Shown: positions 19,569 through 29,787, numbered from the stretch's first letter. The stretch: DNA of 64,000 bases from an uncultured Bacteroidales bacterium (GCA_947175245.1 CAMWLW010000003.1:1-64000); one strand, 5' to 3'. Notes: a model not told the origin generated them from the letters alone. A program made the numbers and translations.

Positions 19569-19606
19569 GACACGTTCGCGCGGCTGCTCGCCGAGCTCGT
19601 CGAGTA
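19569..19606 (+). repeat. Right copy of 38-bp repeat: displaced 3' end of DUF3037-type gene
   Basis: gacacgttcgcgcggctgctcgccgagctcgtcgagta; differences from the left copy are synonymous (L V E). Confidence 0.9.
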
Positions 19607-19630
19607 GCTGACAAAATTCATGAAAAAGAA

Positions 19631-19663
19631 TAAGTGTGGGGCTGTGTCACAGCCCCACACTTA
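19631..19663. terminator. Hairpin terminator
   Basis: Perfect 16-bp inverted repeat taagtgtggggctgtg / cacagccccacactta. Confidence 0.75.
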
Positions 19664-19699
19664 TATTGTTAACGTTTGTTGATTGGGGTGCGGCTCATT

Positions 19700-22522
19700 T
19701 CATTTTCGTTTTACGGCACTTGTCTTCTCATTCCTGCGTGTGCTCGCATACGGATCGATGATTCGTTGGCATCTTATTCCTAAGCCCGAGCATAAAGATT
19801 CAGACTCCGTACCGCTGGGGACGATGATATCACTCGAGGTGTATTTTACTGCGTATCCATCTCTCGTCCAGAGACCGTTTCCGAAATCTTGCGGTTCTCC
19901 GCCTTCAACATTTCCGGCATCATCATATTTCAAGTTTGGATAATCAGGATATTCCTCGAATACTTCACATCCACCTTGATCACCCGAACGTGTGCCCTGT
20001 CCCGGCAGCCATATTGCTAAGCTTTCGTCCTTGACATAGCTCGTATCAAAAATATATGTATTTTCTTCACCGGATATAAATCCTGTGCTTTCATCAAAGG
20101 CGTTCGTTATTAAATCGCAGTCTACCCAGTAGGCTCCGAACATTCTTCCGGCAGCTATAGCGGCTGAATTTTCAAGTTTCATCCAGGGATCCTTTCTTGC
20201 AGTCGTCCCTGGTTGATATTCCAACCTTGCAAAGTTGCTCATATCGGGCACCTGCCAGCCGGGCGGACATGGATCAAGCATACTTTTCCCATATTCAAAC
20301 TCTACTCCCATTCCGGCGAACCAATTGTTATACGATTCTTCTAAGTCTCCCCACTCGGAATAATCCCACCAGGGGGCCGGCTGATCGGCTACCTCTCGAT
20401 ATGTAGATACAAAGAATAAATAAGGCTTACTTACTGCTTCAGCGAATGGGTACGAAACGTCCGGTTCACCCAAAATCATATTCACAACAGGAGTTGAGTC
20501 ATGAGTGCCTGCCGGTTTGGTCTGAGCATGCATAAACTCTTTGATTACTTCACCCTTGATATTATATATAGGTTGCGCATTGGGGCTCGCGGTTGGGAAT
20601 GGAGCAGTTCGTCCATATTGATAATATAGACCAAATGTTTTCCTGCGTAACACTATTTCCTCAGGAGTGGCTACATCGGGAAGTTTACCGTTAACATCCG
20701 ATAGCTCCTGGTATGGAGGTTCGACGGTGAGTGCTCCAAGATTTCGGTCCATGAGATAGGCCGTCGGGAAGGGTTCAATAGAGAGATTTTTATAATATCT
20801 TTGCACCTTTCCTTCATGAACATCGTAAGACTTTTTATTGTAGCCCCAGTTGAGAGGAACGTCTAACTCCCGACCCGGAATCTCAATCCCCGGATTATAT
20901 TCGGTGATCCAGATATGCCAGGTCCACATGTACTCCCTTTTATCAGGAGCGGGTATTTCGTCTTCGGGAACCTTCTTTCTTACTCCTATGATCACGTTGC
21001 CTTCACCGGTGCCGGTGGTGCGGAATGCAAAGCCGATCTCATTGCCTGCTCCTTCATACTTATCGCGTGCATCTAATGCATCATCTTCGACCACAGCGAA
21101 GTCAAGGATTCGCAGCGGTGTATCCTGCCATATCACCTCGGCTACCCACTCCGTGATACTATCCAAACACATATCAGGCTCCCACATCTCCCAATAATAA
21201 TTAATTTGATCCAAGGGAACCCTGTAGGGGTCTTTAGTGTCAATCGGGAGCATATAGCAGTTGGATGGCGGAAGTTCAACAAAAGTCGCCTCCGGAAACA
21301 ATGGGTGTCCCTTAGGGAGCTTTTGTATGTCAACCTTTATACTATAGTAATGGTTAGGCTCGAAATCGAACTGGTCAAATTCTCCGGTTTCTGCGTATTT
21401 ATCCGGATCAAATGATGGATACAGTTTAAACTCATATAGCGTTTTATCACCGATTGGTCCGTTCGAGTTGGCACCTCTGCATCCGATGGCGAAGTATGTG
21501 GGGTCTTCCTCTCTGACATACTCATACTCATCTGCCGGGTTCTCGCCGGTGGATGCAAGATTGGGTTGGTAGTAGTTTTCTTCAGGCAACCACACGTTGC
21601 AGGGAACCCAGAAGTCGTAACCTTTTTTTATTTCTTCCAAAGCATCTTCCTGTTCATCCTGGGTGTGTTGTTTCCAGTCGCGGCTTACTTTCTGAATATA
21701 ATGGACTTTCTCCCCGTGTGGAAACAACTTGCCAAAGGGAACATTGCGCCATTGCCAGTATTTGAAAACCAAATCATCAGTAAAATTCTCTAATTTGACA
21801 TGCACCTTGCATGCATTACGAATCAGGTCGACCGAGGGGTTCCACGTTTCAGGGTCTTTGGATATTTTGGTCCATCCGCTCATGAGCAGATATTTTTCAG
21901 GCTGTTGTATATCATTATTTACCGGATAGAAAAAGTCCTGCTGATTGTGGATGTCAAAGTCAAAGTTCCTCAGCGAGTCGAGTGTACTGAATTTTGAACG
22001 ATTTTTTGCATTAAACAGGTTTTCATCATGTGTATTGGCGATGACGACACATGTGAAGTCTTCCTGATCCTTACGGGGGACCAATAGATTGATGCTTTTA
22101 GTGCTTACTTCACATTTTTCGTGGTCAGTTTCCCATTTTTTATCAACTTCCGCGAACGATGGATTATCGGCGTTAAAGGTTTTTAAAATCTTATAGTACC
22201 GTGGTTTCCCGACTCTGGTGCCCTCTTCATTATACTCGATGATCCAGAAATCGGCGATTGTCTTTTCTTCAGGTGTCGCATCAAAGTAAGTTTCTCCGGC
22301 ACGTGTCTCGGGATTCACAGCTACCATAGGAACCACTGTGAGTGATAACGGCATGGTGATCTCTTCGGCTATGATTGACGGGTCATCGTCATAATCGAAC
22401 TTATAATTGTCAAAATAATCATCAGCGCATGACGATAATCCTGAGGTCAACAGTGCAAGCCCGAGGATAGCAAGGATTATACTGCTTTTCCGACTTTCAG
22501 TCAGTTTATATATATTATTCAT
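19700..22522 (-). CDS. Fimbrial-locus lipoprotein (DUF4906-like, large)
   Basis: 940 aa; lipobox-like LLTSGLSSC; first of four adjacent fimbrillin-type lipoproteins. Confidence 0.6.
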   Translation of the reverse strand: MNNIYKLTESRKSSIILAILGLALLTSGLSSCADDYFDNYKFDYDDDPSIIAEEITMPLSLTVVPMVAVNPETRAGETYFDATPEEKTIADFWIIEYNEEGTRVGKPRYYKILKTFNADNPSFAEVDKKWETDHEKCEVSTKSINLLVPRKDQEDFTCVVIANTHDENLFNAKNRSKFSTLDSLRNFDFDIHNQQDFFYPVNNDIQQPEKYLLMSGWTKISKDPETWNPSVDLIRNACKVHVKLENFTDDLVFKYWQWRNVPFGKLFPHGEKVHYIQKVSRDWKQHTQDEQEDALEEIKKGYDFWVPCNVWLPEENYYQPNLASTGENPADEYEYVREEDPTYFAIGCRGANSNGPIGDKTLYEFKLYPSFDPDKYAETGEFDQFDFEPNHYYSIKVDIQKLPKGHPLFPEATFVELPPSNCYMLPIDTKDPYRVPLDQINYYWEMWEPDMCLDSITEWVAEVIWQDTPLRILDFAVVEDDALDARDKYEGAGNEIGFAFRTTGTGEGNVIIGVRKKVPEDEIPAPDKREYMWTWHIWITEYNPGIEIPGRELDVPLNWGYNKKSYDVHEGKVQRYYKNLSIEPFPTAYLMDRNLGALTVEPPYQELSDVNGKLPDVATPEEIVLRRKTFGLYYQYGRTAPFPTASPNAQPIYNIKGEVIKEFMHAQTKPAGTHDSTPVVNMILGEPDVSYPFAEAVSKPYLFFVSTYREVADQPAPWWDYSEWGDLEESYNNWFAGMGVEFEYGKSMLDPCPPGWQVPDMSNFARLEYQPGTTARKDPWMKLENSAAIAAGRMFGAYWVDCDLITNAFDESTGFISGEENTYIFDTSYVKDESLAIWLPGQGTRSGDQGGCEVFEEYPDYPNLKYDDAGNVEGGEPQDFGNGLWTRDGYAVKYTSSDIIVPSGTESESLCSGLGIRCQRIIDPYASTRRNEKTSAVKRK

Positions 22523-22537
22523 CTATTAATAGTTTTC

Positions 22538-23656
22538 TTAGTCGAATATAAAGTCAATCGTATTTCCATCCCACACCCATGCGTCATCGTGTTCATCATC
22601 CTGGTGCTTCGGGTCATCGATATCGATGGTGAAGGAACCGGCCTTGATCTGACCGGTATATGCCTTTTCGATAGTAAACTTATAGGTGTAGTTTGTGCCC
22701 ATATTCCAGGTAACTCCCTTCAAAGGAATGGTAATTTTCCTCAAGACGTTATCGTCATTGACCGAGTAGTATAATCTGATTTCTGAATTAGAATCATCGG
22801 CAAACCACTGAGGCATGATTAACACCGCTTTATCGTTGTCAAAGACACTGACGTTCTCTTTATTGTTGGTGACGGCTACCGGTTTCTTTGAATAATCAAA
22901 AGTATAATTGTATCGTTCATCTTTTATCTCGCAAGTTACCTTGCACTCATCGGTAGAAGTGGCGTTGCCCGACAACGGCTCGGGCGTGAACGAGAATGCA
23001 GCCTTGGTTTTTATCCCGATCAGTTCAATTTTTTGGAACAGGATGTATTCGTCTTTGTTATAAGGATATTTATCTTTTTCATCCTCATTCTCATACATCA
23101 GGACTTCATCCAATGCCGGCATTATATTGAGACACGAGAGGAGGTGGTTGAATTTGAATTTTACAGCCGCCCCGCTGTTTAAATTATATTTCCTTCGGTG
23201 AGCCGCGACAAGAATGTCGGTCACGTTATCCAGTGATTCGGGAAGGGTATATATGAAACTGACCTTGGAATCGCTATAGTCCAAGTCAGATATCTCGGGG
23301 TTGGAATCCAAGTAGGGATGTATAGCCACGAATGTATGCTCCTGACCCATGAGCCAGTAGAGCGGGGTGCCATAGTCCCATTTATTGTTTTTGAATGTTA
23401 CCATCTGCCTGAAAAACAGCTCCTTACGTCCGGCATAGAATTCGCCTCCTCTATACATGTCTCCGAAAAGCATGAAGGGCTGGTTCTTTAGGGTCTCTGT
23501 GGTTGTGATGCTTGCCCTTGAGCCGGCAACTTCGGTCGCATCAAACTCCATCTCGGTCCCGGTTTCCAGGACATCGGGGTCAGACGTACACGATACCACG
23601 CAAGTCAGAGTGAGTATCGCAGGCAATAACGTATGTATTATTATATTGTGTTTCAT
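22538..23656 (-). CDS. Fimbrillin family lipoprotein
   Basis: Lipobox TCVVSC; ...FMLFGDMYRGGEFYAGRKELFFRQMVTFKNNKWDYGTPLYWLMGQEHTFVAIHP typical of fimbrillin-like proteins. Confidence 0.75.
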   Translation of the reverse strand: MKHNIIIHTLLPAILTLTCVVSCTSDPDVLETGTEMEFDATEVAGSRASITTTETLKNQPFMLFGDMYRGGEFYAGRKELFFRQMVTFKNNKWDYGTPLYWLMGQEHTFVAIHPYLDSNPEISDLDYSDSKVSFIYTLPESLDNVTDILVAAHRRKYNLNSGAAVKFKFNHLLSCLNIMPALDEVLMYENEDEKDKYPYNKDEYILFQKIELIGIKTKAAFSFTPEPLSGNATSTDECKVTCEIKDERYNYTFDYSKKPVAVTNNKENVSVFDNDKAVLIMPQWFADDSNSEIRLYYSVNDDNVLRKITIPLKGVTWNMGTNYTYKFTIEKAYTGQIKAGSFTIDIDDPKHQDDEHDDAWVWDGNTIDFIFD

Positions 23657-25131
23657 TCTATTGTAATTTTATCAGTCACGTCCACACCATCTTCTCCCTC
23701 ATTCTTAAAATCATATACCATAGGCCATGTTGTGCCGTTTTCAGTTACGGCGACTGATATCTTGGATATGATAGGTCGGCCGGGGAATAGGTCGGCGGGG
23801 TCTTCTACGCCTACTCCATTGGTGTAGTCGAGTGTGTAGGTGTATTGGTAGCCCGGTTTCCAGCACAGGGTTGACAGGGGGATTGCCGCCCAGCCGTAGT
23901 TTCTGATTTCTTCGGTGTCGGGCGCGGTGTAGACTTGGGTGTGGCCGGGGTCGGTGAAGAACTGCGGGCCATCCTTATACAGGCGCTTCATCACCTCTCC
24001 TGTGGTCCTGTCTACCGAAAGGTAGATTACGTTCATCTTATTGGTGTTAGTGGTGCCCGACATCTGGGCACCTTCAACGTAAGGATAAAGGAGGGTATTG
24101 TTCTTGTCTTTTCCTTTAACCCTCAGCAGGACGCTGAAATAGAGGCCCTGGTTGTTCTTGTTCCAACCGGTGTAATCGGCGGGAATCACCATCGCCCAAC
24201 CGCCGTTTCCCATGATGGAGGTTGCGGCAGTTTCTGCTTTGTAGCTGTCGCCATCGAGCCTGATGACTATGTCACCTTCACGGTATATATATTCCACGCA
24301 ACCCTTCGTCTGGGGTGCCACCCAGTTGCCGGTGGTGGTTCTGTCGCCCGATGCATAATTTGTCGGTTTCTCGGCGAAGTTGAAATCACTCTCCACGACA
24401 GCGCCTCCTATCCTCACGCCTGCTATCTCGATATTTGCAAATCCTGAATTGTTGTCGGTGATGTTTCCCCATGCCTTCAGGGTGACACGGCTCAACTGGT
24501 GTTCAAAGGCGAGATTCACGTCAACGCCGGTTTCGCCGTTGGCCTTCTTGGAGCCCTCGGCGGTAGCGGTCACGAAGTCTATGTGCCGGGATATATCGTT
24601 GTTGATATTGAACCTCGACATGCGGTAGTCGTAGGTGACTGCGGTTCCACGCTTGGTCGACTTGTTTGTCAGTGTGAAATATCCGTCAGACAACTCCACG
24701 GCGGCATCGCGGCTCAACACCTCGCGCGAGGGGTAGAAGGCGAAGAACTTCAACTGACCCTGTTTGCCATGACGGGTGGTGGGCCATACCCATTGTTCTG
24801 ACGATTGGTCGAACATACCGAAGTATCCGGGCATCTCGTCTAACCGAGTCGCAAACTGCTCGGTGAAATAGGTGTTGAGGGTGTTGCCGGCGGCTGCATC
24901 GTCCTCGGGGCAGATGGCCGAGACATAGAAGCCGCCGTCCGACAGGTTGTCCGCCACTGTTGTGCTGTTTGAGCGGCGATCGGCATCGGGCATGGTGACG
25001 CTGAATAGTATCGCCGAACCATCGGCTTTGCCGGCAGCTCCGGGCAGATCCTCGTCGCCCTGCGTGCAGGATATGAGCATGAGCGCGGGAAGCAGGAGGA
25101 GCAAGCTGTATGTAGTTAGCTTATTGTTCAT
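23653..25131 (-). CDS. Fimbrillin family lipoprotein
   Basis: Lipobox ALMLISC; ...EQWVWPTTRHGKQGQLKFFAFYPSREV...LAFEHQLSRVTLKAWGN. Confidence 0.8.
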   Translation of the reverse strand: MNNKLTTYSLLLLLPALMLISCTQGDEDLPGAAGKADGSAILFSVTMPDADRRSNSTTVADNLSDGGFYVSAICPEDDAAAGNTLNTYFTEQFATRLDEMPGYFGMFDQSSEQWVWPTTRHGKQGQLKFFAFYPSREVLSRDAAVELSDGYFTLTNKSTKRGTAVTYDYRMSRFNINNDISRHIDFVTATAEGSKKANGETGVDVNLAFEHQLSRVTLKAWGNITDNNSGFANIEIAGVRIGGAVVESDFNFAEKPTNYASGDRTTTGNWVAPQTKGCVEYIYREGDIVIRLDGDSYKAETAATSIMGNGGWAMVIPADYTGWNKNNQGLYFSVLLRVKGKDKNNTLLYPYVEGAQMSGTTNTNKMNVIYLSVDRTTGEVMKRLYKDGPQFFTDPGHTQVYTAPDTEEIRNYGWAAIPLSTLCWKPGYQYTYTLDYTNGVGVEDPADLFPGRPIISKISVAVTENGTTWPMVYDFKNEGEDGVDVTDKITIE

Positions 25132-25148
25132 AATGATGCTGTGTTTTT

Positions 25149-26168
25149 TTAAGATTCAGGAACCGTTATACCGGCGTTTTTTTCGGGATGCCAAGGTTTC
25201 ACGCTTACGGTCAGGTAAATCTCTTTGGTGATTTCGCTGATGGCGGTCGCGTAGGTGTAAAACTTTCCCGGCTCCCAGCCCCCGATTGGAGCCTCGGCCG
25301 TCAAGGTCAGCTCCTCGGGCTGCGAGCCTGAGTCATACAGTGTATAGGTTATTTTCACCCTTACATCCTTATTATCGGGCTGAGGTATCATGAAGAGGGC
25401 ATTGTCGTCGGGGAAGAGGGGCTGCTGTTTGTTTTCGAGTATGTCGACGTCGACATTAGCTGTTATGGTTCCCTGATTTGAAATGCCGCTCCATGAGTAG
25501 TTGTAGTCGTCGGTCTGCCGACTGTCGGCTGAGAGCGCTGCCGGCGTGATGGCGAATGTGCCCGTTCGGTTTACACCCTCCAGCACTATTTTTTTCACTC
25601 TCATTCGGTCGGCTGCTCCGGCATTTTCGATCATGAAGTTCACTCTCGACAATATGTGCCAGAAGTTTAGGGTGACGGGAGTGGTCTTTGACGATAGGTT
25701 TTGTTCTTCATAAAACCGCCTGTGGGTCGCCACCATCAGGTCGAGGGTTGATGCAAAATTATCGGGAATAGTGTATTTGAACGAGAGTCGGGAGTCGGAA
25801 TATTCAGTGGCGGGTGCCCCGGTAACGGCGGGATGGAAGGCTACAAACGAGTATTCATGTTGAGGAAACCAATATTGAGTGGCGCCATATCCCCAGCCAT
25901 CATTGCTGTATGTGACAGGGGTGTGGTCAAAAATTACCGAGCGGTCATGAGTCTTGAACTTCATGTCGCCATAGATGGCAAACGGGTAGCTGCGGAAATT
26001 GTCGTCGGTAGTCATCGATGAGCGGCTCAGCTCGCCGACGGCGAGAATCATCTCGTCGGCCTTGGCGGCATCCAGGACATCAGACGGGTCGTCAGATGTG
26101 CATGAACACGTCAGGCAAGCGGCAATAGAGAGCAGGTACAAATATAAGTATGTCAGTTTCGTATTCAT
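25149..26168 (-). CDS. Fimbrillin family lipoprotein
   Basis: Lipobox ACLTCSC; ...YSNDGWGYGATQYWFPQHEYSFVAFHPAV...LNFWHILSRVNFMIENAG. Confidence 0.78.
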   Translation of the reverse strand: MNTKLTYLYLYLLSIAACLTCSCTSDDPSDVLDAAKADEMILAVGELSRSSMTTDDNFRSYPFAIYGDMKFKTHDRSVIFDHTPVTYSNDGWGYGATQYWFPQHEYSFVAFHPAVTGAPATEYSDSRLSFKYTIPDNFASTLDLMVATHRRFYEEQNLSSKTTPVTLNFWHILSRVNFMIENAGAADRMRVKKIVLEGVNRTGTFAITPAALSADSRQTDDYNYSWSGISNQGTITANVDVDILENKQQPLFPDDNALFMIPQPDNKDVRVKITYTLYDSGSQPEELTLTAEAPIGGWEPGKFYTYATAISEITKEIYLTVSVKPWHPEKNAGITVPES

Positions 26169-26495
26169 TAAGCGGCTATATTTGGTTTAGTCTAAGCAAT
26201 GCAATCACAATCAGTCCTGTCAGGATATAAAGCGTGTAAAGATACTGAAAATTCTTGACTTATACACAAATTTTCATGTGAAAAATCGTCAACGCTTCAC
26301 GGCCGCAGACACATCGCGTCCACTGCCGCACCCGCCCCAGATAACCCCTCCCGCTTAACTCACTTTGTATTATAATATTCACATATTCTATCTCTTTTGT
26401 TAAGAGAAATTGTTAAATACATCATTTAGCGGAGTATAGAAGTCTTTTAACAGCCTGTATCACAATCTCTATTTGGACGGTTGTGAAAATTTGCG

Positions 26496-26503
26496 TAAAT
26501 TTG
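26496..26503 (+). promoter_or_regulatory. Bacteroidetes-type -7 box TAAATTTG
   Basis: Exact TAnnTTTG; about 275 bp upstream of the 26778 ORF, implying a long leader. Confidence 0.5.
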
Positions 26504-26508
26504 CAATG

Positions 26509-26777
26509 TTCCGTTGAGACGGGACAAAATACATATTTAAAACACGAAAGTGTCTTACTGATTCTCAGTGTCTGAAGTGTAGCAGCAAAGAGACATAAAA
26601 CGAGGAAAGGAAGACACTCTCGCGTCGTACAGTCATACGGCGTGGGAGTGCTATACCGACCCAAGTTTTATGAGGCAACTGCTACCGCCTGACACTATTG
26701 GGACAGGATAGCGGCTCCTGCGCTTTCGTCATCATTATACTCTTTCCTCGAGGAGCCGGAGAGACTGAATCAATACC
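26509..26777 (+). ncRNA. Candidate structured leader RNA or independent ncRNA
   Basis: Successive hairpins including ACAC-GAAA-GTGT and a 15-bp stem at 26615-26650 with G-U wobbles consistent with + strand RNA; downstream of a TAAATTTG box. Confidence 0.4.
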
Positions 26778-27881
26778 ATGACTCTGACAAACAAATATCT
26801 TGACGGGTTCCACACCTGGTGGACAGCACAGGGACACCCCTCGCGCAGCGCCGACGGTTATCGGTCGGGAATACGCCGCGTGAATGACGAATTCTTTGTA
26901 CCGGCAGTGAAGAAAAACATGTTCGATGTGCTTGACGATGCGATATCATCGGGCAGCGCGGTCGACTGGCTGACGGCACTTATCGGAAGCATCAATGCAC
27001 GCATAGGGCAGACCGACGATGTGACTGCCCGGAAGCGTCTGCAGGACAATCGCAGCCAACTCAAACGCTTTATCGACTATGTTGCCGAGCTTCAGGACTC
27101 GGTCGCCGCGTCAGAGGCCGATGATGATGCCGCTGCCCCCGAATTGCTGCCTGACGGCAAGCAGTATTATGACCGTGATATGCTTGTACGCAACTTCGCG
27201 CTGCGTATCAAGACTCAGGATCGCATGAGCGACGGCAAAAACGTTTTCTTCCCTATACGCATTGTCGGACGCCTGTTTACCGCGGCCGACCGCGATAAAC
27301 AACAGCTTTTCCACGATGCCGGTCTGCTCGCAGCCAACGGTAAACCGATTGAGTTCAGGCGTTGGTTCAAGGACTGGGTGCGGAACATAGTCGAAAACGT
27401 GATTTTCCACACACCCAAAGGCGATTACCGACTTGCCCAAATCGACGGTCTGCTTATTGACAGCAAGCGCATGAAAGCATGGGTGCGTGTTAACGGCAAA
27501 GATATCGTGTTACTGTCTGAAAGCCCCGAGGGTATGCGCGAGATGAAGATATCATCGCTCAGAAATATACATCTCGACCATGCCGAGCGCATGGAAGATC
27601 TGCTCATAAGGCTGGAACCCGTACTGATGACTATGAGACAGCTTACTGATGATATCAAGGCCGCGGTGAAAGACCGTAAGGTGACCGTCAATGGTGTGGT
27701 AATTCAACTCGACAAATACCGCCCCCGCACACTGACCGTGTTGAGCAACTGGTATTGTGACAACGTCGACTGGAACCGTATCGCACCCCTGTTGCCGCTT
27801 CTGTTCACCGAGCTCAACTACATCGCTGCCGCCACACGGCTTGTAGCCATGTCTGATGCCGACAACCTTAGAAAGCACTGA
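26778..27881 (+). CDS. Protein of unknown function (367 aa), start of accessory island
   Basis: Long intact ORF; no family recognised; N-terminus weakly resembles recombinase SAM-like domains. Confidence 0.6.
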   Translation: MTLTNKYLDGFHTWWTAQGHPSRSADGYRSGIRRVNDEFFVPAVKKNMFDVLDDAISSGSAVDWLTALIGSINARIGQTDDVTARKRLQDNRSQLKRFIDYVAELQDSVAASEADDDAAAPELLPDGKQYYDRDMLVRNFALRIKTQDRMSDGKNVFFPIRIVGRLFTAADRDKQQLFHDAGLLAANGKPIEFRRWFKDWVRNIVENVIFHTPKGDYRLAQIDGLLIDSKRMKAWVRVNGKDIVLLSESPEGMREMKISSLRNIHLDHAERMEDLLIRLEPVLMTMRQLTDDIKAAVKDRKVTVNGVVIQLDKYRPRTLTVLSNWYCDNVDWNRIAPLLPLLFTELNYIAAATRLVAMSDADNLRKH

Positions 27882-27994
27882 CCGAGGTGTTAAATATTAT
27901 TAAACGCGACTGCCGACTCATTCTAAACGACTACATTTACTGCAGAAAGTGCCGAATCGCTTGAAAGGACGTAGGCAGGAATTTTGACAAAAAG

Positions 27995-29185
27995 ATGGAA
28001 ACGACTAATATTTCGGATGTTTTTGAAGCAATAAGCAACTTTTATAGTTCGCCCACCTATGCTTTACTGAAACGACGCCTGCTCACGGTTCCGTTTATGG
28101 AAACTATAGGTAAGAGTCGTAGTGAAACGTGTCACAGCGCTTTCCTTCACTGGTTTTTCCATGCACCTGATTTAATGCAGATAGTTGCATCCCCTGTAGC
28201 CTCGTTATTGAAATTATTGGCTATGAGGAGTAAGTATGATGCGGCCCTGATGGATCGGGAATTGTGTCGGGATATTTTAACCGATAACCTGATTGTTGAT
28301 AATGTGTGTGCCGAGGTGGAACAGTCCACTAAATCAGATGAAGGGAATGGTCGTGCAGACATAGTGCTGGATGTTTATTATAGGTTAAAAAACCACTGTA
28401 GCCAATGTCAGCAGCGATTGAGAATAGTGATAGAGAATAAGATAGATTCAAAGGAGGGTGAGAAACAATGTATGAAGTATCACGCTCACTACAGCCAAAA
28501 GAATGATGTGGCACACACATTATATGTTTTTCTTGCACCCTCGGTTGTAGATCAACTGTCATCGCCCCATTTTATTCAGATTACATATAACGACCTTGTC
28601 ACCAAGGTGATTGAACCTCTTATGTATGACCGGGTGGCCATATCTCCGAGAGCACATGGATATATCACCAATTTTTTAGAGAATATAACATCGCTTAGAA
28701 ACACTAATATCCATCCCCAAATAGCTATGGACTCAGAATTAAAGAAACTGCTCACCGACTTCTATAATAACAATCAGGAACTGATACTTGCTTCAATAGA
28801 AGCGGCTGCTGATGAAGAAACGCGTGAAGTAGCCAGGAAAATACGCGACCATAACGCTAAAGATTATACTTCATATACATTGACCTACAATGGAGCCGGG
28901 AAAAATGTAGTCATTGAGGTAAAGGCAAAGAGTAAACTTGCAAAATCTTTTGTAGAGGCTTACTGTAATGTGCATCCCGAGGCATCGCTATCAGATATGC
29001 AGCGCATCCTCAGTGAAGTCAAGAATGGAGTGATAACTGACGAAGAACGCGACCGCACCTACCAAATTGATGGCAAGGACTGGTATATCGACGCCGGTAT
29101 CTGGGGCAAAGGACACAAATATCTCGATACCCTTCTCAAAGTAATCCGTAAAAACGGATTTGAAATTACTGAAATCGAACAATAA
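27995..29185 (+). CDS. PD-(D/E)XK nuclease superfamily protein (PDDEXK_4-like)
   Basis: SETCHSAFLHWFFH... GNGRADIVLDVYYRL...LRIVIENKIDSKEGEKQCMKYHAHY (D-x-ENK core). Confidence 0.78.
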   Translation: METTNISDVFEAISNFYSSPTYALLKRRLLTVPFMETIGKSRSETCHSAFLHWFFHAPDLMQIVASPVASLLKLLAMRSKYDAALMDRELCRDILTDNLIVDNVCAEVEQSTKSDEGNGRADIVLDVYYRLKNHCSQCQQRLRIVIENKIDSKEGEKQCMKYHAHYSQKNDVAHTLYVFLAPSVVDQLSSPHFIQITYNDLVTKVIEPLMYDRVAISPRAHGYITNFLENITSLRNTNIHPQIAMDSELKKLLTDFYNNNQELILASIEAAADEETREVARKIRDHNAKDYTSYTLTYNGAGKNVVIEVKAKSKLAKSFVEAYCNVHPEASLSDMQRILSEVKNGVITDEERDRTYQIDGKDWYIDAGIWGKGHKYLDTLLKVIRKNGFEITEIEQ

Positions 29186-29211
29186 ATAATCTTATAAAGA
29201 CGATAAAAATC

Positions 29212-29787
29212 ATGAAACTGACAAAAGAACAGCAAATCGAGAAGTGGCTGGAGGCCAACCCCGGTAAAACAACTAAGGATTTTCTGCTTGAAGTCCGCTG
29301 TCCTGACGAAGCAAGCCGTAAGGCAATGGAAAATCTCCTCGATGCGCTTGATGTCAACGGTATCAACTACGGCATCTTTACTGAACTCAAAAACTATAAG
29401 AGTAATCAGATGCAGCAGAATGTGCCGCTCAACGGTATTGACTCAGTGGTATTCGACCTGATGATTGCCCCAGGTATTGGTCACAATAGTTGGTTGATTG
29501 AGGCTGATATGCCCGATGAAGTTCTTGGTAAGCAGATTGAGAAAACCAGGGGCACCTACGAAGCAATACCTGCAGAAGCGTTCGCGTGGCTGTTAAGTCA
29601 GTGGTGTCCCGATTTTGAGATCAACTCCATTGATGAGAAGCAGTATAGGAAGCTAATGTGGGAAGATATGGGTGGCTTCCTTGGTAAAGTCATCGGTAAC
29701 CGAGGATTCGCACAATGGAAAGACCCAAAATTTGCTCAAAAAGTGGTCGAAACATATTTGCGAGACAAGAGTGCAGCAGGCTGTTAA
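29212..29787 (+). CDS. Unknown protein (191 aa)
   Basis: Intact ORF, 26 bp downstream of the nuclease gene on the same strand. Confidence 0.55.
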   Translation: MKLTKEQQIEKWLEANPGKTTKDFLLEVRCPDEASRKAMENLLDALDVNGINYGIFTELKNYKSNQMQQNVPLNGIDSVVFDLMIAPGIGHNSWLIEADMPDEVLGKQIEKTRGTYEAIPAEAFAWLLSQWCPDFEINSIDEKQYRKLMWEDMGGFLGKVIGNRGFAQWKDPKFAQKVVETYLRDKSAAGC

